Below, one piece after another: positions 35,473 to 48,173 of a stretch of DNA of 64,000 bases. Position numbers and translations under genes: made by a program. This DNA comes from an uncultured Acetatifactor sp. (GTDB lineage: Bacteria > Bacillota > Clostridia > Lachnospirales > Lachnospiraceae), in contig CAJUFI010000010.1 of assembly GCA_910585665.1 (NCBI GenBank), positions 19,743 to 83,742 on the forward strand, in the 5' to 3' direction. The notes below the pieces were generated by a model. That model was not told the DNA's origin. It searched no databases and saw only the letters and a program-made list of their open reading frames with translations. Within the stretch, counting starts at the first letter, position 1; the number at the start of each line of letters is the position of its first letter.

Positions 35473-38001
35473 TCACTGCGCCCTCAGATACGTGAAGAAC
35501 TGGTTCCCGCTTTCCTGGAACCATTCCACAGCCTCGCTGTTCCGCATGGTATATATGGTGCCCGTGGAGGGGTTCATAATTCCTACGCCGGACTCGTTGA
35601 AGCCCACCAGCAGCACGGCAGAACCATCCTCCAGCAGGGCCAGCACCGGAATGTCCAGGTTCACATAATAGAGCACCGCGTCCAGACCGCAGCCTGTCAG
35701 ATCCAGAATCCTGGCGTTTTCCAGGTTTTCCCCCAGAATCTCCAGGATGGTCTCGCCCCTTTCCAGATAGTACTCCGTGTTCCTCGCAACGCCCTCATAG
35801 GCCAGCATGGTGTCCAGGCAGACGGTCAGCGCGTCTTTCCCCTCCGTGACGGAAGCTTCACGGATGGCCATGATCTGGTTCTTGGAGGCGCGGCTGCCTT
35901 TCAGCCACACGCGGTTTCCCCGTTCGTCTACGACCACCCCGGAAATCTGATAGGCCAGGTTCACGGCACTTGCCGAAGAGACGAAGGTCTCGTCGATTCC
36001 ATAGGCGCTGTACACATAATACCTGGGCTGGGTCTCCCGCTCCGGCAGCACAAGGCTGCGCCCGCCCTCATACACGATTTCCTTCGGTGTCAGGACCTTG
36101 ATCGACTTGGTATCGATGCTGCGCCTGACCTGGATCTCCATATATCTTTCATACCTTTCGGTATCCACGGCCGTCACCACGTTTCTGCCGGAGTCGGCCT
36201 CCATGTTGTTCATGACCTGATCGCCGTCAATCTCCTGATAAGCGCCGGATTCCAGGCGTCTGACCCGGTTCAGCGTAATCTGGTTGTCCTCCACGATGCA
36301 GTCGGTCACATAGACCCCCTCCTGGCTGTATTCCTTCAACAGCACGCCGGCGGAATTGCAGATGCATATCTTGTGCATGGGGAAAAAGACCCTGCCGCTG
36401 CTCTCCTCGGCCACATCCCCGGCATAAGCCAGGCCGTATATGATATCTTCGTCCATGAATCCCAGGGGCCTGATGACCTCCCCTTCCGGGGCCGTTATGC
36501 TTCTTCTGGTATCACTGCCCAGGTTCTGGATGTTCAGCTCATTGCTTCGGTAGATGTCCCCGTCCTCCGGCCACACGATGATTTTGTGGTTTTCGGAGAC
36601 CTGCAGCTCCTCGTCCTGGGTAATCTCCATCAGCGGGGCATATGTCCTCTCCGCCAGATTGAAGCCATACACCACATCGTCCAACACCAGGTACAGCTTC
36701 TGCTCCCGGCTCAGATAGAGCAGCTCCTCCATCTGGACCGCCAGCGCGGTGTAGGCTTTGTCATATGGGATATAGAGCAGCTCTTCTATGGTGTTCTGCT
36801 CGCTGTTGTGGGTATACAGCTGGACGCCCACTTCCCCCTCATGCCTTCCGCGGTTCATGTACCCGTAGACGGCGAACTGCACATTGCCGCCTTCGTCCAC
36901 GTTCAGAATCTTGATGGCATGCCGGTCGTACATGGTCCTGGCATCCGCGTTTTCCCTGTCGAAAAAGCTGAAGATAACCGTCAGCTTATTGTTGGTCATA
37001 TTGTAGCTGAACAGCTGGCCAGAGGCAACAAACACGACCACATTCCCGTCTTCACTCTCCGTCATGGGCACATCGGGCCCTGTGATGCCCAGCAGAATTT
37101 TGTCGTTTGAGCAGAGCCGCTCCTGATCCGCAACCTGCTCCATGGTGCGCTCATAGTCCAGCAGATAGATTCTGTCCGTAGTGTAGCGGATACGGAAGTA
37201 TTCCTCCACCCTGTAATAAGTACTGTTCTGCCCCTCCGTTGTGGCCACCATGTAGTCCATCAGCACAGAGCCCGTCTGTTCGGCGATTTCCACCAGGCGC
37301 ATGGTGGGCTGCCCCACTTCCCGCACTTCCAGGTTCCCCCAGGTGATCTGCCGGAAGCTGCTGTGGATGTTCACTTTATGGAAAGAACTGTTGTCCTCCA
37401 GACGGGAGTTGGACTCCAGATACTTAGTCAGCTCCCTGGCGGCCTCTTTGTCATAGAGCCTCTCGTGGAAATCCCTGCAGAAGTCCATCTTCTCCGCCAC
37501 ATAAAAGCTGTCGCTCCAGATGACTCTGGTATAGTAGGAGGCCTGTCTCCCTCCCTCCAGCTCCAGCAGTATCCTCAGGGAATACTCCGTGTCCTTCTCA
37601 ATCAGGTCCTTCAGCGCCAGGCGGCCGTTTATCCGATTTCCCGCCGTCTCATAGTCCGTGATCTCCGTGTCCTCGATCAGCCTGGAGCCGTCCGCGCTCC
37701 TGACCTCGATGGAGATTCCTGTCACGCGCGTCCCAAAGGTATCCACCGCGAACCCCGTGTCCCTGCCCTCGCCCAGCACAGTCACCGTATCTCGCTGGAA
37801 GGCTACGTCCATGTCCGCGGTGTAGCCGTGGAGCTGGTTGTACTCCCTCCCGTCCATCACCAGCGTCACCAGCGGTAAGCTGGCCGGTGCCATCTCCATG
37901 GTCAGATTGTCATGCCCTCTGTTCATGATTTTGTTCACGATGACCGCCGCCAGCAGAAAGACCAGGCAGAAGACCGTCAGCTTTATGATTGATTTCTTCA
38001 T
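35473..38001 (-). CDS. Large membrane-anchored protein with a degenerate C39-peptidase-like end
   Basis: This 842-residue protein is not assigned to a named family. An N-terminal signal anchor spans residues 6-25. Residues 40-330 look like beta domains. Residues 330-600 have repeated short strands resembling a beta propeller (QLFSYNMTNNKLTVIFSF and later similar blades). The last 140 residues resemble a C39 papain-like fold: CLDTMLAYEG at the Cys helix, GCGLDAVLYYVNLDIPVLAL, and DGSAVLLVGFNESGVGIMNP. The catalytic His position is replaced (AVLLVGF where HxVVVxG is expected) and the Asp is Asn, so activity is unlikely. Its start overlaps the methyltransferase stop by 4 nt. A surface role is inferred. 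Confidence 0.7.
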   Translation of the reverse strand: MKKSIIKLTVFCLVFLLAAVIVNKIMNRGHDNLTMEMAPASLPLVTLVMDGREYNQLHGYTADMDVAFQRDTVTVLGEGRDTGFAVDTFGTRVTGISIEVRSADGSRLIEDTEITDYETAGNRINGRLALKDLIEKDTEYSLRILLELEGGRQASYYTRVIWSDSFYVAEKMDFCRDFHERLYDKEAARELTKYLESNSRLEDNSSFHKVNIHSSFRQITWGNLEVREVGQPTMRLVEIAEQTGSVLMDYMVATTEGQNSTYYRVEEYFRIRYTTDRIYLLDYERTMEQVADQERLCSNDKILLGITGPDVPMTESEDGNVVVFVASGQLFSYNMTNNKLTVIFSFFDRENADARTMYDRHAIKILNVDEGGNVQFAVYGYMNRGRHEGEVGVQLYTHNSEQNTIEELLYIPYDKAYTALAVQMEELLYLSREQKLYLVLDDVVYGFNLAERTYAPLMEITQDEELQVSENHKIIVWPEDGDIYRSNELNIQNLGSDTRRSITAPEGEVIRPLGFMDEDIIYGLAYAGDVAEESSGRVFFPMHKICICNSAGVLLKEYSQEGVYVTDCIVEDNQITLNRVRRLESGAYQEIDGDQVMNNMEADSGRNVVTAVDTERYERYMEIQVRRSIDTKSIKVLTPKEIVYEGGRSLVLPERETQPRYYVYSAYGIDETFVSSASAVNLAYQISGVVVDERGNRVWLKGSRASKNQIMAIREASVTEGKDALTVCLDTMLAYEGVARNTEYYLERGETILEILGENLENARILDLTGCGLDAVLYYVNLDIPVLALLEDGSAVLLVGFNESGVGIMNPSTGTIYTMRNSEAVEWFQESGNQFFTYLRAQ

Positions 38002-39161
38002 AACAGCTCCTTCAAAGTGGGGCTCAGGTGCAGGAACTCCGTCACACGGTCAATCCCCGTGCCGTCCTCCCTGAACCGCCTGGGACGCATACCGGCAGGC
38101 TTCACCGCCCGGATCATCAGGTTCTTGGGCGTGTGCTCCATATCGATGAATTCCAGGATCTGCGCGTCATAGCCGTTCTTTTCCAACAAATTGGCCCGCA
38201 GGGCGTCCGTGATCAGCGCGGCCATGCGCTCCTTGATCACGCCGTATTTCAAGACAGGCTGCAGAACGTCGCATCGGATCTGCCCGTTCAGCTCGTGCTG
38301 GCAGCAGGGCACCGCCAAGATTACGGAAGCGCCCCATTTCACCGCCTTCTCCAGAGCGTAGTCCGTGGCCTTGTCACAGGCGTGGAGCGACACCACCATG
38401 TCCACGCTTCCGCCCTCCCGGACGCTGCTGATGTCCCCCTCCTGAAAGTTCAGCCCCTCGTAGTGAAGTTCCCGGGCCAGTTCATTGCAATGCCTTATCA
38501 CGTCCGCTTTCAGATCCAGCCCCATCACCTGAATGTCCCTGCCCCGCAGTTCATGCAGAAAATAGTACATGGCGAATGTCAAATAGGACTTCCCGCAGCC
38601 GAAGTCCACAATGCGGATCGTCCGGTCTGCAGGAAGCACGTCTATGACATCCTCTATGAATTCCAGATACCGGTTGATCTGCCGGAATTTGTCGTACCTG
38701 GCCTTGACCACCCGCCCGTCGGGGGTCTGGACTCCCAGGTGCACCAGGAAATCCACCGGCTCTCCGTCCTTCAGAAGATACTGTCTGGCCCGGTCGTGGG
38801 CCAGATCCGGCGCTTTCCGGGACTGGCCCGCCGCGGCAGCATGTCTCTTCCTTTTGATGGAGACGGCGCCTTTTTTGCTGACCAGCACGGTAGCGTCCAG
38901 CTCTGCCCCGTTCAGCTGGGCCTGTCGGAACAGATCCCTCATATATTCCGTCAGGCGCTCCTGCATCTCTTCCCCGGCGTGGTTGGAGTGGAAGACCTTC
39001 GTCCCCTGATAGAGCGTCTCCTGAAAGCATAGCTCCCCCCTGATCATCACAGGGCGGACCTTCACTTTCGCGGCGCGCTCCGCATCCCTTGTGTTGCTCA
39101 ACACAATCTGTATGATATTCTGATCCAGCATCTGCCGGAATAATTCTCTCAGTTCATCCAT
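37998..39161 (-). CDS. SAM-dependent methyltransferase
   Basis: This 387-residue protein has a class I methyltransferase domain in its second half. Motif I is RIVDFGCGKSYLTFAMYYFL near residue 200, then VMGLDLKADVI (motif II acidic residue), and VSLHACDKATDYAL with the later AVPCCQHEL. The HACD plus CCQHEL pattern is that of the Methyltransf_32 group, some of which modify rRNA or tRNA. The N-terminal 150 residues are family-specific, with a basic stretch (SIKRKRHAAAA). Substrate unknown. It is first of the trio and overlaps the next gene by an ATGA. Confidence 0.85.
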   Translation of the reverse strand: MDELRELFRQMLDQNIIQIVLSNTRDAERAAKVKVRPVMIRGELCFQETLYQGTKVFHSNHAGEEMQERLTEYMRDLFRQAQLNGAELDATVLVSKKGAVSIKRKRHAAAAGQSRKAPDLAHDRARQYLLKDGEPVDFLVHLGVQTPDGRVVKARYDKFRQINRYLEFIEDVIDVLPADRTIRIVDFGCGKSYLTFAMYYFLHELRGRDIQVMGLDLKADVIRHCNELARELHYEGLNFQEGDISSVREGGSVDMVVSLHACDKATDYALEKAVKWGASVILAVPCCQHELNGQIRCDVLQPVLKYGVIKERMAALITDALRANLLEKNGYDAQILEFIDMEHTPKNLMIRAVKPAGMRPRRFREDGTGIDRVTEFLHLSPTLKELL

Positions 39162-39265
39162 GCTCTTTTATCTCAATTATCTATGCCCATAGCAGCTAAA
39201 CACCCGCCATTTCCTCCGGCTCACCGATGAGCCGGTTTCCTATGGCCTCCTCTGCACACGCCTGC

Positions 39266-39670
39266 CTACAGGGAATAGAACTTCCCCCTGCAGCCTCCAT
39301 GGCGGCGTTTGTATATCTCATCGCACAGCAGAATCTGCACCACTTCTTCCGCAGGCGCGCTCTCTTCCTCGTTCTCCAATATCTTCGACATGGACCTGGC
39401 CAGGGCCTGCACGCTGCATCTGTCCGGATATTCGTCATAGATCATGCTGCCCTCGTAATCCGTCCTGTCCAGGATTTCCGCTATCCTTCTCTGGTAACGC
39501 CTTATTTCATGGGGATACATCTGCTGCAGATATTCCAGATCCCGCAGAAGCATCGCCTCTTTCTCCCGACTTCGGTAGTCAGGATACGTCATATAAAAAG
39601 GAAGGGGCCCGTTCCAGCCCCTTACTTTGTCCTCCGGAAGCGGCTGTAACAGTTTAGAGTGGAATTCCAT
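39266..39670 (-). CDS. Conserved-type hypothetical protein behind the ATP synthase operon
   Basis: This 134-residue soluble protein starts at the ATG at 39670, which has a GAGGAG site; a GTG two codons earlier is less likely. It shows PLPEDKVRGWNGPLPFYMTY, then a helical part (LRDLEYLQQMYPHEIRRYQR) and a Cys-rich, basic C terminus. No family name is offered. It lies between atpC and the methyltransferase on the same strand and may be expressed with the ATP synthase operon, since no clear terminator separates them. Confidence 0.7.
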   Translation of the reverse strand: MEFHSKLLQPLPEDKVRGWNGPLPFYMTYPDYRSREKEAMLLRDLEYLQQMYPHEIRRYQRRIAEILDRTDYEGSMIYDEYPDRCSVQALARSMSKILENEEESAPAEEVVQILLCDEIYKRRHGGCRGKFYSL

Positions 39671-39811
39671 ATGCACTCCTCTTCGCGTTTTTTAACAGCA
39701 TATGCGCGTTTTTCTCTAACTGTTACCGGAGACTGTCAGATTTCTCCGGCAATCCCTGTTCCGCTGCGGATTTGACTCCCCACATGGCTGCCTCTCGCCG
39801 CAGCCATGAAC

Positions 39812-40216
39812 CTATTTCAACACCTGTATCCGTGCAAGCGCTCTCTGCAGAGCCGTCTCCGCCTTGGCGATGTCCGTATTCGGCGCTTTGTTCTGCAGGC
39901 GCCTCTCTGCCCGCTCCATGGCGGACTTGGCACGGTCTTCATTGATTTCGCTGGGCCATTCGATGACTTCAGCCAGAATCGTCACGCTCTCCGGCAGAAT
40001 CTCCGCGAACCCCGCATGCAGGGCCGCTTTCTTCTCCTCGCCGGTCTCATGGATGTAAAGTACACCCGGCTTGACAATCACCGTCATCGGAATATGCCCC
40101 GGCAGCACACCAATCTCGCCCTCTGTGGTATTGAACTCCACCATGTCGGCCCGGTTCTCATAGAAAATCCTGTCAGGCGTGATGATGCGCAGAAGGAAAT
40201 CGCTCTTATCTGCCAT
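39812..40216 (-). CDS. atpC: ATP synthase epsilon subunit
   Basis: Epsilon is the rotor-stalk subunit that couples F1 to the c ring and can inhibit ATP hydrolysis. Its 134 residues have the N-terminal beta sandwich (LLRIITPDRIFYENRAD, GEIGVLPGHIPM) and the C-terminal helical hairpin (AERRLQNKAPNTDIAKAE, ALARIQVLK). AGGAGG precedes the ATG. Last gene of the atp operon. A 9-bp hairpin follows the stop but lacks a T run. Confidence 0.97.
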   Translation of the reverse strand: MADKSDFLLRIITPDRIFYENRADMVEFNTTEGEIGVLPGHIPMTVIVKPGVLYIHETGEEKKAALHAGFAEILPESVTILAEVIEWPSEINEDRAKSAMERAERRLQNKAPNTDIAKAETALQRALARIQVLK

Positions 40217-40365
40217 ATATTCCTCCTATTCCAGTTCCGTATCTGTCCAATCCCGTATCTGCCCTTCTGATGCCCAGGGGCTCACGTCGCTGCGCATTGT
40301 GAAATCCTCTGGGACACTGTCAAGGCAGATGCCGTTTGAATCATTTCAATGTATTGATGCGCCAA

Positions 40366-41817
<1,452 letters not shown>

Positions 41818-41855
41818 TCACAAATAAACCGCAGAACCAAAACTTCTTCCCACGC

Positions 41856-42728
41856 TTAGCCCAGGGCCTCGGCTCCGGCTATGATTTCTGTCAGTTCCTG
41901 TGTGATGGAGCCCTGGCGGGCCCTGTTGTATTTCAAGGTCAAATCGCTTATCATTTCTTCCGCATTGCTGGTAGCGTTGTCCATCGCCTGCATACGCGCG
42001 CCATTCTCGCTGGCCACGGATTCCCGCAGCGCCCCGTAGATCAAGCTGGTGACGTACTTGGGGATGAGCATATCCAACGCTTCCGCGTCCTCTACCTCAA
42101 AGTTCATGACCGCCTCCGCTCCTCCGGCGCTCTCCTCCGTCTCCGCCTCGTCACCGGAGACTCCCACAGGGAGCAGCTGGAGCAAAGTGGGCACATGGCT
42201 CACGGTATTCTTGAAAAAGGTGTAGGCCAGATAAATCTCGCCTATCTCTCCCGCCGCGTAAGAGGCCAGCAGCCGTGCCGACAGGGCAGCCGCATCCGCA
42301 TAGGTAGGGCTTTCGACGATGTCGCTGTCGCACTCCTTGATCACATAGCCGTTCCTGGCGAAAGCCTCGCGCCCCTTGTTGCCCAGGCAGTAGATTTCCA
42401 CATCCTCTTTCCTCCATCCGGGATGCTTGGTCACCAGCTTGGTCACGTTGGAATTGTATCCTCCGGCCAGGCCCCGGTTGGAGGTGATCACTATCACTGC
42501 TTTTTTATTGGAAGCACCGGAAGTCAGATATTTGTGCTCTACATTTCCCACCCGCTTCAGGATATTGTTCACCGTATCGTACATGCAGGTGAAATACCCC
42601 TTGGAGCGTTCCGCACTTGCCCTGGCACGCTGCAGCTTTACGGTGGATACCAGTTTCATAGCCTTCGTAATCTGCTGGGTACCCTGGATACTGCTCTTGC
42701 GGCGCTTTATATCACGCATCGATGCCAT
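41856..42728 (-). CDS. atpG: ATP synthase gamma subunit
   Basis: Gamma is the central rotating shaft. The 290 residues contain the N-terminal helix DIKRRKSSIQGTQQITKAMK with the conserved T-x-x-I-TKAM pattern, ITSNRGLAGGYNSNV, and the C-terminal signature MDNATSNAEEMISDLTLKYN followed by RARQGSITQELTEI. A 15-residue acidic insertion (SGDEAETEESAGG) near residue 200 is longer than in Bacillus. AGAGG lies upstream. Confidence 0.97.
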   Translation of the reverse strand: MASMRDIKRRKSSIQGTQQITKAMKLVSTVKLQRARASAERSKGYFTCMYDTVNNILKRVGNVEHKYLTSGASNKKAVIVITSNRGLAGGYNSNVTKLVTKHPGWRKEDVEIYCLGNKGREAFARNGYVIKECDSDIVESPTYADAAALSARLLASYAAGEIGEIYLAYTFFKNTVSHVPTLLQLLPVGVSGDEAETEESAGGAEAVMNFEVEDAEALDMLIPKYVTSLIYGALRESVASENGARMQAMDNATSNAEEMISDLTLKYNRARQGSITQELTEIIAGAEALG

Positions 42729-42775
42729 ATTCTATATCCTCTTTCTACTCAGTTATGCACTACAGCCAGAAAATT

Positions 42776-44860
<2,085 letters not shown>

Positions 44861-44873
<13 letters not shown>

Positions 44874-45403
44874 GTCTTGTCACCCATCTCCTTTAAGGTA
44901 TCGTCAATCAGCTGATTCTGCATCTCTGCGTCCACTGACGCGGACACAATCTTGCCGGCCATCAGGGATGCCACGAAGATGATCTCCCTCTTCACGTCAT
45001 CAGACATCTTCTGCTTCTCAAGCTCCGCTTCCACACGGGCCCTGTCTAAGACCCGGGCCGCCTCTTCCTTGGCCTGGGCGACAATCGCGTTCTCACTGGC
45101 CAGCGCCTTCTTGCGGGCCTCGCTCAAGATGCCTTCCGCTTCCTTGTCAGCCTCTTTCAGCTTTGCCTCATATTCCGCCTTCAAGCTCTGGGCATTCTCC
45201 ATCGCTTGTCTGGCGATCTCCAGCTCGTTCTGAATCTTCTCCTTACGGCCGTTCAGCATCTTCCTGGCCGGGTTGAACAGAAAATAGCTCAAAATCAGGA
45301 ACAGGAAAAAGATGGCAATAATCATCAGACAGGAATCAGCCAGCAGCTGCCAGTCCAGGTCAAACAGCCTCGACATGGACTCACCTTCCGTCAAAAGTAT
45401 CAT
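44861..45403 (-). CDS. atpF: ATP synthase b subunit
   Basis: Subunit b forms the peripheral stalk. A single membrane helix (residues 23-43, SCLMIIAIFFLFLILSYFLF) is followed by the LNGRKEKIQNEL hinge typical of b subunits and a long charged coiled coil to residue 160. The 180-residue length is normal. The ATG at 45403 is favoured by AAAGGAGG seven bases upstream, although MSRLFDLDW nine codons later is also possible. An unusually long, hairpin-rich gap separates it from atpE. Confidence 0.96.
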
Positions 45404-45443
45404 TTTCTGCCTCCTTTCTGCCTCTTATTCTTAAAACTTCCGG

Positions 45444-45529
45444 AAAGAACGCCCGCACAAAGCGAACCTGTTCGCCTGGCGTTCTTTCGCGTGCAGCTTA
45501 GATTTTCAAGCGCCATGTCCTTGGCGCTT
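45444..45529 (-). promoter_or_regulatory. Hairpins between atpE and atpF
   Basis: A perfect 10-bp stem (45444-45453 with 45478-45487) and a perfect 8-bp stem (45508-45515 with 45522-45529) lie in the 168-bp gap. Such structures could stabilise atpE mRNA or attenuate downstream transcription to favour the many c subunits. This is inferred. Confidence 0.4.
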
Positions 45530-45571
45530 TAGGCTGTGCACTTTGCAGCCTTAGAAAATCTTTGCACGCTG

Positions 45572-45838
<267 letters not shown>

Positions 45839-45875
45839 CTAAAAATATGTTGAAAATAATTACTACTCCTTACTG

Positions 45876-46616
45876 CTAGCGTCTCGTGCCATCACCAATC
45901 TCGTTCGAAATGTATGTCATGGTCAGCATGCAGAACACATAGGTCTGAATTGCTCCTGAGAACAAATCAAAGTACACATGAAGCGCCGCAGGCCAGGCCG
46001 TGGCGAACCAGCCCAACAGGCCGTACAGCAATGCCATCATGGCAGTTCCCGAAAGAACGTTCGCGAACAGACGCAATGACAATGAAATCGGCACTGCGAT
46101 GGCACTGATCACGTTGATCGGCAGCCATATCGGCAGCCAGGGCGGCAGCGGCGAACAGAGGTCTGTCCAGATTGTCAGAGGCTTCTGATATTTCCACTTG
46201 TTGTAATGAATCAGGGAAAATGTCAGGATCGCCAACGGCAATGTCACGCCGTAATCCGCTGTGGGCGGACGCAGCCCTAACAGGCCTGATATGTTGCTGA
46301 CCAGAATGAAAATGAAGATCGTTCCGATATAGTTGTAATACTTCGGCGCAGCCTGCCCCATAGAGCCGCCTACCATGCCATCCAGCATCTCGACGATCAT
46401 CTCCACCACATTCTGGAACCGTCCGGGCACATCCGTCGCTTTTGCCATGCAGCGGCCCGCCAGAATGGCAAAGACCACCAGTATCAGCATCACGATCAGA
46501 ATGCATATATGTGATGTCGTTATCCAGACAGGATGGCCAAAAAAGGAATACTGGAACACCCCATGGATATTAAAATCGACATTCGCACCGCCAGACAGCA
46601 GAATTCCATGTCCCAT
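45876..46616 (-). CDS. atpB: ATP synthase a subunit
   Basis: Subunit a provides the ion half-channels next to the c ring. The 246 residues form five or six membrane helices. The essential Arg lies in SLSLRLFANVLSG, and the LPLAILTFSLIHYNKW and PWLPIWLPINVISAIAVPIS segments are typical. AGAGAGG lies upstream. Gene order a-c-b-delta-alpha-gamma-beta-epsilon is canonical. Confidence 0.97.
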   Translation of the reverse strand: MGHGILLSGGANVDFNIHGVFQYSFFGHPVWITTSHICILIVMLILVVFAILAGRCMAKATDVPGRFQNVVEMIVEMLDGMVGGSMGQAAPKYYNYIGTIFIFILVSNISGLLGLRPPTADYGVTLPLAILTFSLIHYNKWKYQKPLTIWTDLCSPLPPWLPIWLPINVISAIAVPISLSLRLFANVLSGTAMMALLYGLLGWFATAWPAALHVYFDLFSGAIQTYVFCMLTMTYISNEIGDGTRR

Positions 46617-46695
46617 ACTCTCACCTCTCTTTCCTGAAAATTTTGAATAGAACTGACTCCTCCCAGCGCTTCAGCCGTCCGCAGACGGCCTTCCG

Positions 46696-47166
46696 TCACT
46701 GCTCGGCCGGGATTTCTCCCTCCTGTGCCGCAAGCTCCTCCTCTGGAACCGGCTCCGGATCCACCTCATGGAACAGCTTATTGCACAATTTATGGGTAAT
46801 CGGCTGTAGATATGCCGTTACTTTCAGACTCATATAGCCCAGGAAGAACACCAAAGGCTCCATCACCCCCGTCACGGCGATGACCACCAGCACCGCCGCC
46901 ACCAGGAAATAGCGGAACAGATAGCCCCTGGTGACGATTCCGGAGGCATCGCTGCCGCACAGAAGGGCCCTGTCCAGCGTCCGGCACATATGGATGCTGC
47001 CCGCCACGGCAAAGGCCACCCCGAACCAGAGGCTGAGGGCATATTCCCTCTGGTCGCTCACGATCAGTGCCCCCACCGCCTGACAGACCAGGCCGAAGAA
47101 GACCATGCCGATATGCATCTCCAAAAGCGTCCTATTCATCTTTCTCGCCGTCTCGATCATCTTCAT
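46696..47166 (-). CDS. atpI: ATP synthase assembly protein I (AtpI-like)
   Basis: A membrane protein of up to 156 residues with four predicted helices (HIGMVFFGLVCQAVGALIV, LWFGVAFAVAGSIHM, YFLVAAVLVVIAVTGV and PLVFFLGYMSLKV) and an acidic C-terminal tail. AtpI helps c-ring assembly or Mg2+ supply. The start is uncertain: the ATG at 47166 or 47160 has no good ribosome site, while the ATG at 47139 overlaps the previous stop by 8 nt. The position between atpZ and atpB supports the call. Confidence 0.85.
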   Translation of the reverse strand: MKMIETARKMNRTLLEMHIGMVFFGLVCQAVGALIVSDQREYALSLWFGVAFAVAGSIHMCRTLDRALLCGSDASGIVTRGYLFRYFLVAAVLVVIAVTGVMEPLVFFLGYMSLKVTAYLQPITHKLCNKLFHEVDPEPVPEEELAAQEGEIPAEQ

Positions 47167-47425
47167 CGGAAATCTTCTGCCCCCTGTCCGGTTCTTCCGC
47201 GCTGCACATGCGCTTCGCCATGCGGTATACGTTCTGGCCGCCCGCCACTGCCCCTATCACAAAAAAAAGAATGGTGAGCCAGGTGGTGCCAAGCTTCCCA
47301 TCAAGCCAAATCCCAAACGCCGACATCATACAAATGGGCACTATCATGTTAATGCCAAACTGCGTGACCATCGTAAGGGACTGGAACACGATTCTTTCAT
47401 CGCCTTTGCGCTGTTTCATGGACAT
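47132..47425 (-). CDS. atpZ: AtpZ/AtpI-like membrane protein
   Basis: This 97-residue protein has two membrane helices (SLTMVTQFGINMIVPICMMS and LTILFFVIGAVAGGQNVYRM) joined by the short polar loop GIWLDGKLGT. The loop, the GA-x-AG-x-x-x-x-Y end and its place at the head of the operon fit the AtpZ (DUF AtpZ/I) family that accompanies AtpI. The C terminus is very acidic. The ATG at 47425 lies about 50 bp from the predicted -10 box. Confidence 0.8.
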   Translation of the reverse strand: MSMKQRKGDERIVFQSLTMVTQFGINMIVPICMMSAFGIWLDGKLGTTWLTILFFVIGAVAGGQNVYRMAKRMCSAEEPDRGQKISDEDDRDGEKDE

Positions 47426-47477
47426 TACCACCGCTTCTGCCGTTCTGTGGCTTTTCAAGCACTAATCAGCCATTTGT

Positions 47478-47506
47478 ATTATACCCATTTTTTCCAGAAA
47501 TGTCTA
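47478..47506 (-). promoter_or_regulatory. Sigma-A promoter of the ATP synthase operon
   Basis: On the minus strand TAGACA (47501-47506) and a perfect TATAAT (47478-47483) are 17 nt apart, 53 bp before the first atp gene. Confidence 0.8.
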
Positions 47507-47562
47507 GGGCAATTACAGGATTTGTCATTATTTTCGAATGGGGAAAGTTTCGCGGGGATGCA

Positions 47563-47591
47563 TTGACGGATGATTTGCGGTGCTGTATGAT
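47563..47591 (+). promoter_or_regulatory. Sigma-A promoter of the DUF402 gene
   Basis: TTGACG (47563-47568) and TATGAT (47586-47591) are 17 nt apart, 29 bp before the ATG. It is divergent from the atp promoter. Confidence 0.75.
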
Positions 47592-47620
47592 GGAGAAAAA
47601 CAGATGAAAAGGAGCCAGCC

Positions 47621-48100
47621 ATGAACATATCTCAGATATACCGCAAGCGAATCATTCCGGCGGAATGCATTCTTTTGAAAGATGACATCATCGCGAAGCA
47701 GGACGATGAGATTGTCGTCACGACATGGAACACCCTGAACCCCAAGACGAATTTTTCCCATGGATGCTCCTGCTATTTTCTGAAGGAAGGGCTGAAGGTG
47801 AGCAAGATGTACCGCAGCGACGGCTCTCTGCTGCGATGGTACTGCGACATCGTGGAGTATGCCCTGGATCCGGACCAGGGGACTTTGACGTACACGGACC
47901 TGCTGGCGGATGTGATCATCCATGAGGACGGCAGCGTGAAGGTGGTGGACCTGGACGAACTGGCGGAGGCCATGGAGCACGACTGGATTACAAAAGACCA
48001 GACGGCCTTCTGCCTGCGCAGCCTGCACCATCTGCTCTCTCTGATCTATCGGGACAAGTTCGACCGGCTGCAGGCCCCCCTGGACGGGCTGGGCCTGTGA
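47621..48100 (+). CDS. DUF402 domain protein (Ntdp-like)
   Basis: DUF402 proteins have a small beta-barrel fold, and some hydrolyse nucleoside di- or triphosphates with divalent metals. The 159 residues show the family features: IIPAECILLKDDIIAKQDDE, a TTWNTLNPKTNFSHG loop, RWYCDIVEYALDPDQGTLTY and the acidic metal site TDLLADVIIHEDGSVKVVDLDEL. A long C-terminal helix follows. AAAAGGAG precedes the ATG. It stands alone between the divergent atp operon and the convergent hydrolase gene. Confidence 0.87.
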   Translation: MNISQIYRKRIIPAECILLKDDIIAKQDDEIVVTTWNTLNPKTNFSHGCSCYFLKEGLKVSKMYRSDGSLLRWYCDIVEYALDPDQGTLTYTDLLADVIIHEDGSVKVVDLDELAEAMEHDWITKDQTAFCLRSLHHLLSLIYRDKFDRLQAPLDGLGL

Positions 48101-48115
48101 GCCTTCCTGAAGCCG

Positions 48116-48141
48116 GGCCCTGCACCGTCCCCTGCAGGGCC
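48116..48141. terminator. Hairpin between convergent genes
   Basis: A perfect 9-bp stem GGCCCTGCA/TGCAGGGCC with an 8-nt loop lies 16 bp after the DUF402 stop and 33 bp after that of the hydrolase. No T run is present. Confidence 0.4.
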
Positions 48142-48173
48142 GTCGCATTTGCGCATCCCGCATTCACCCGCAT

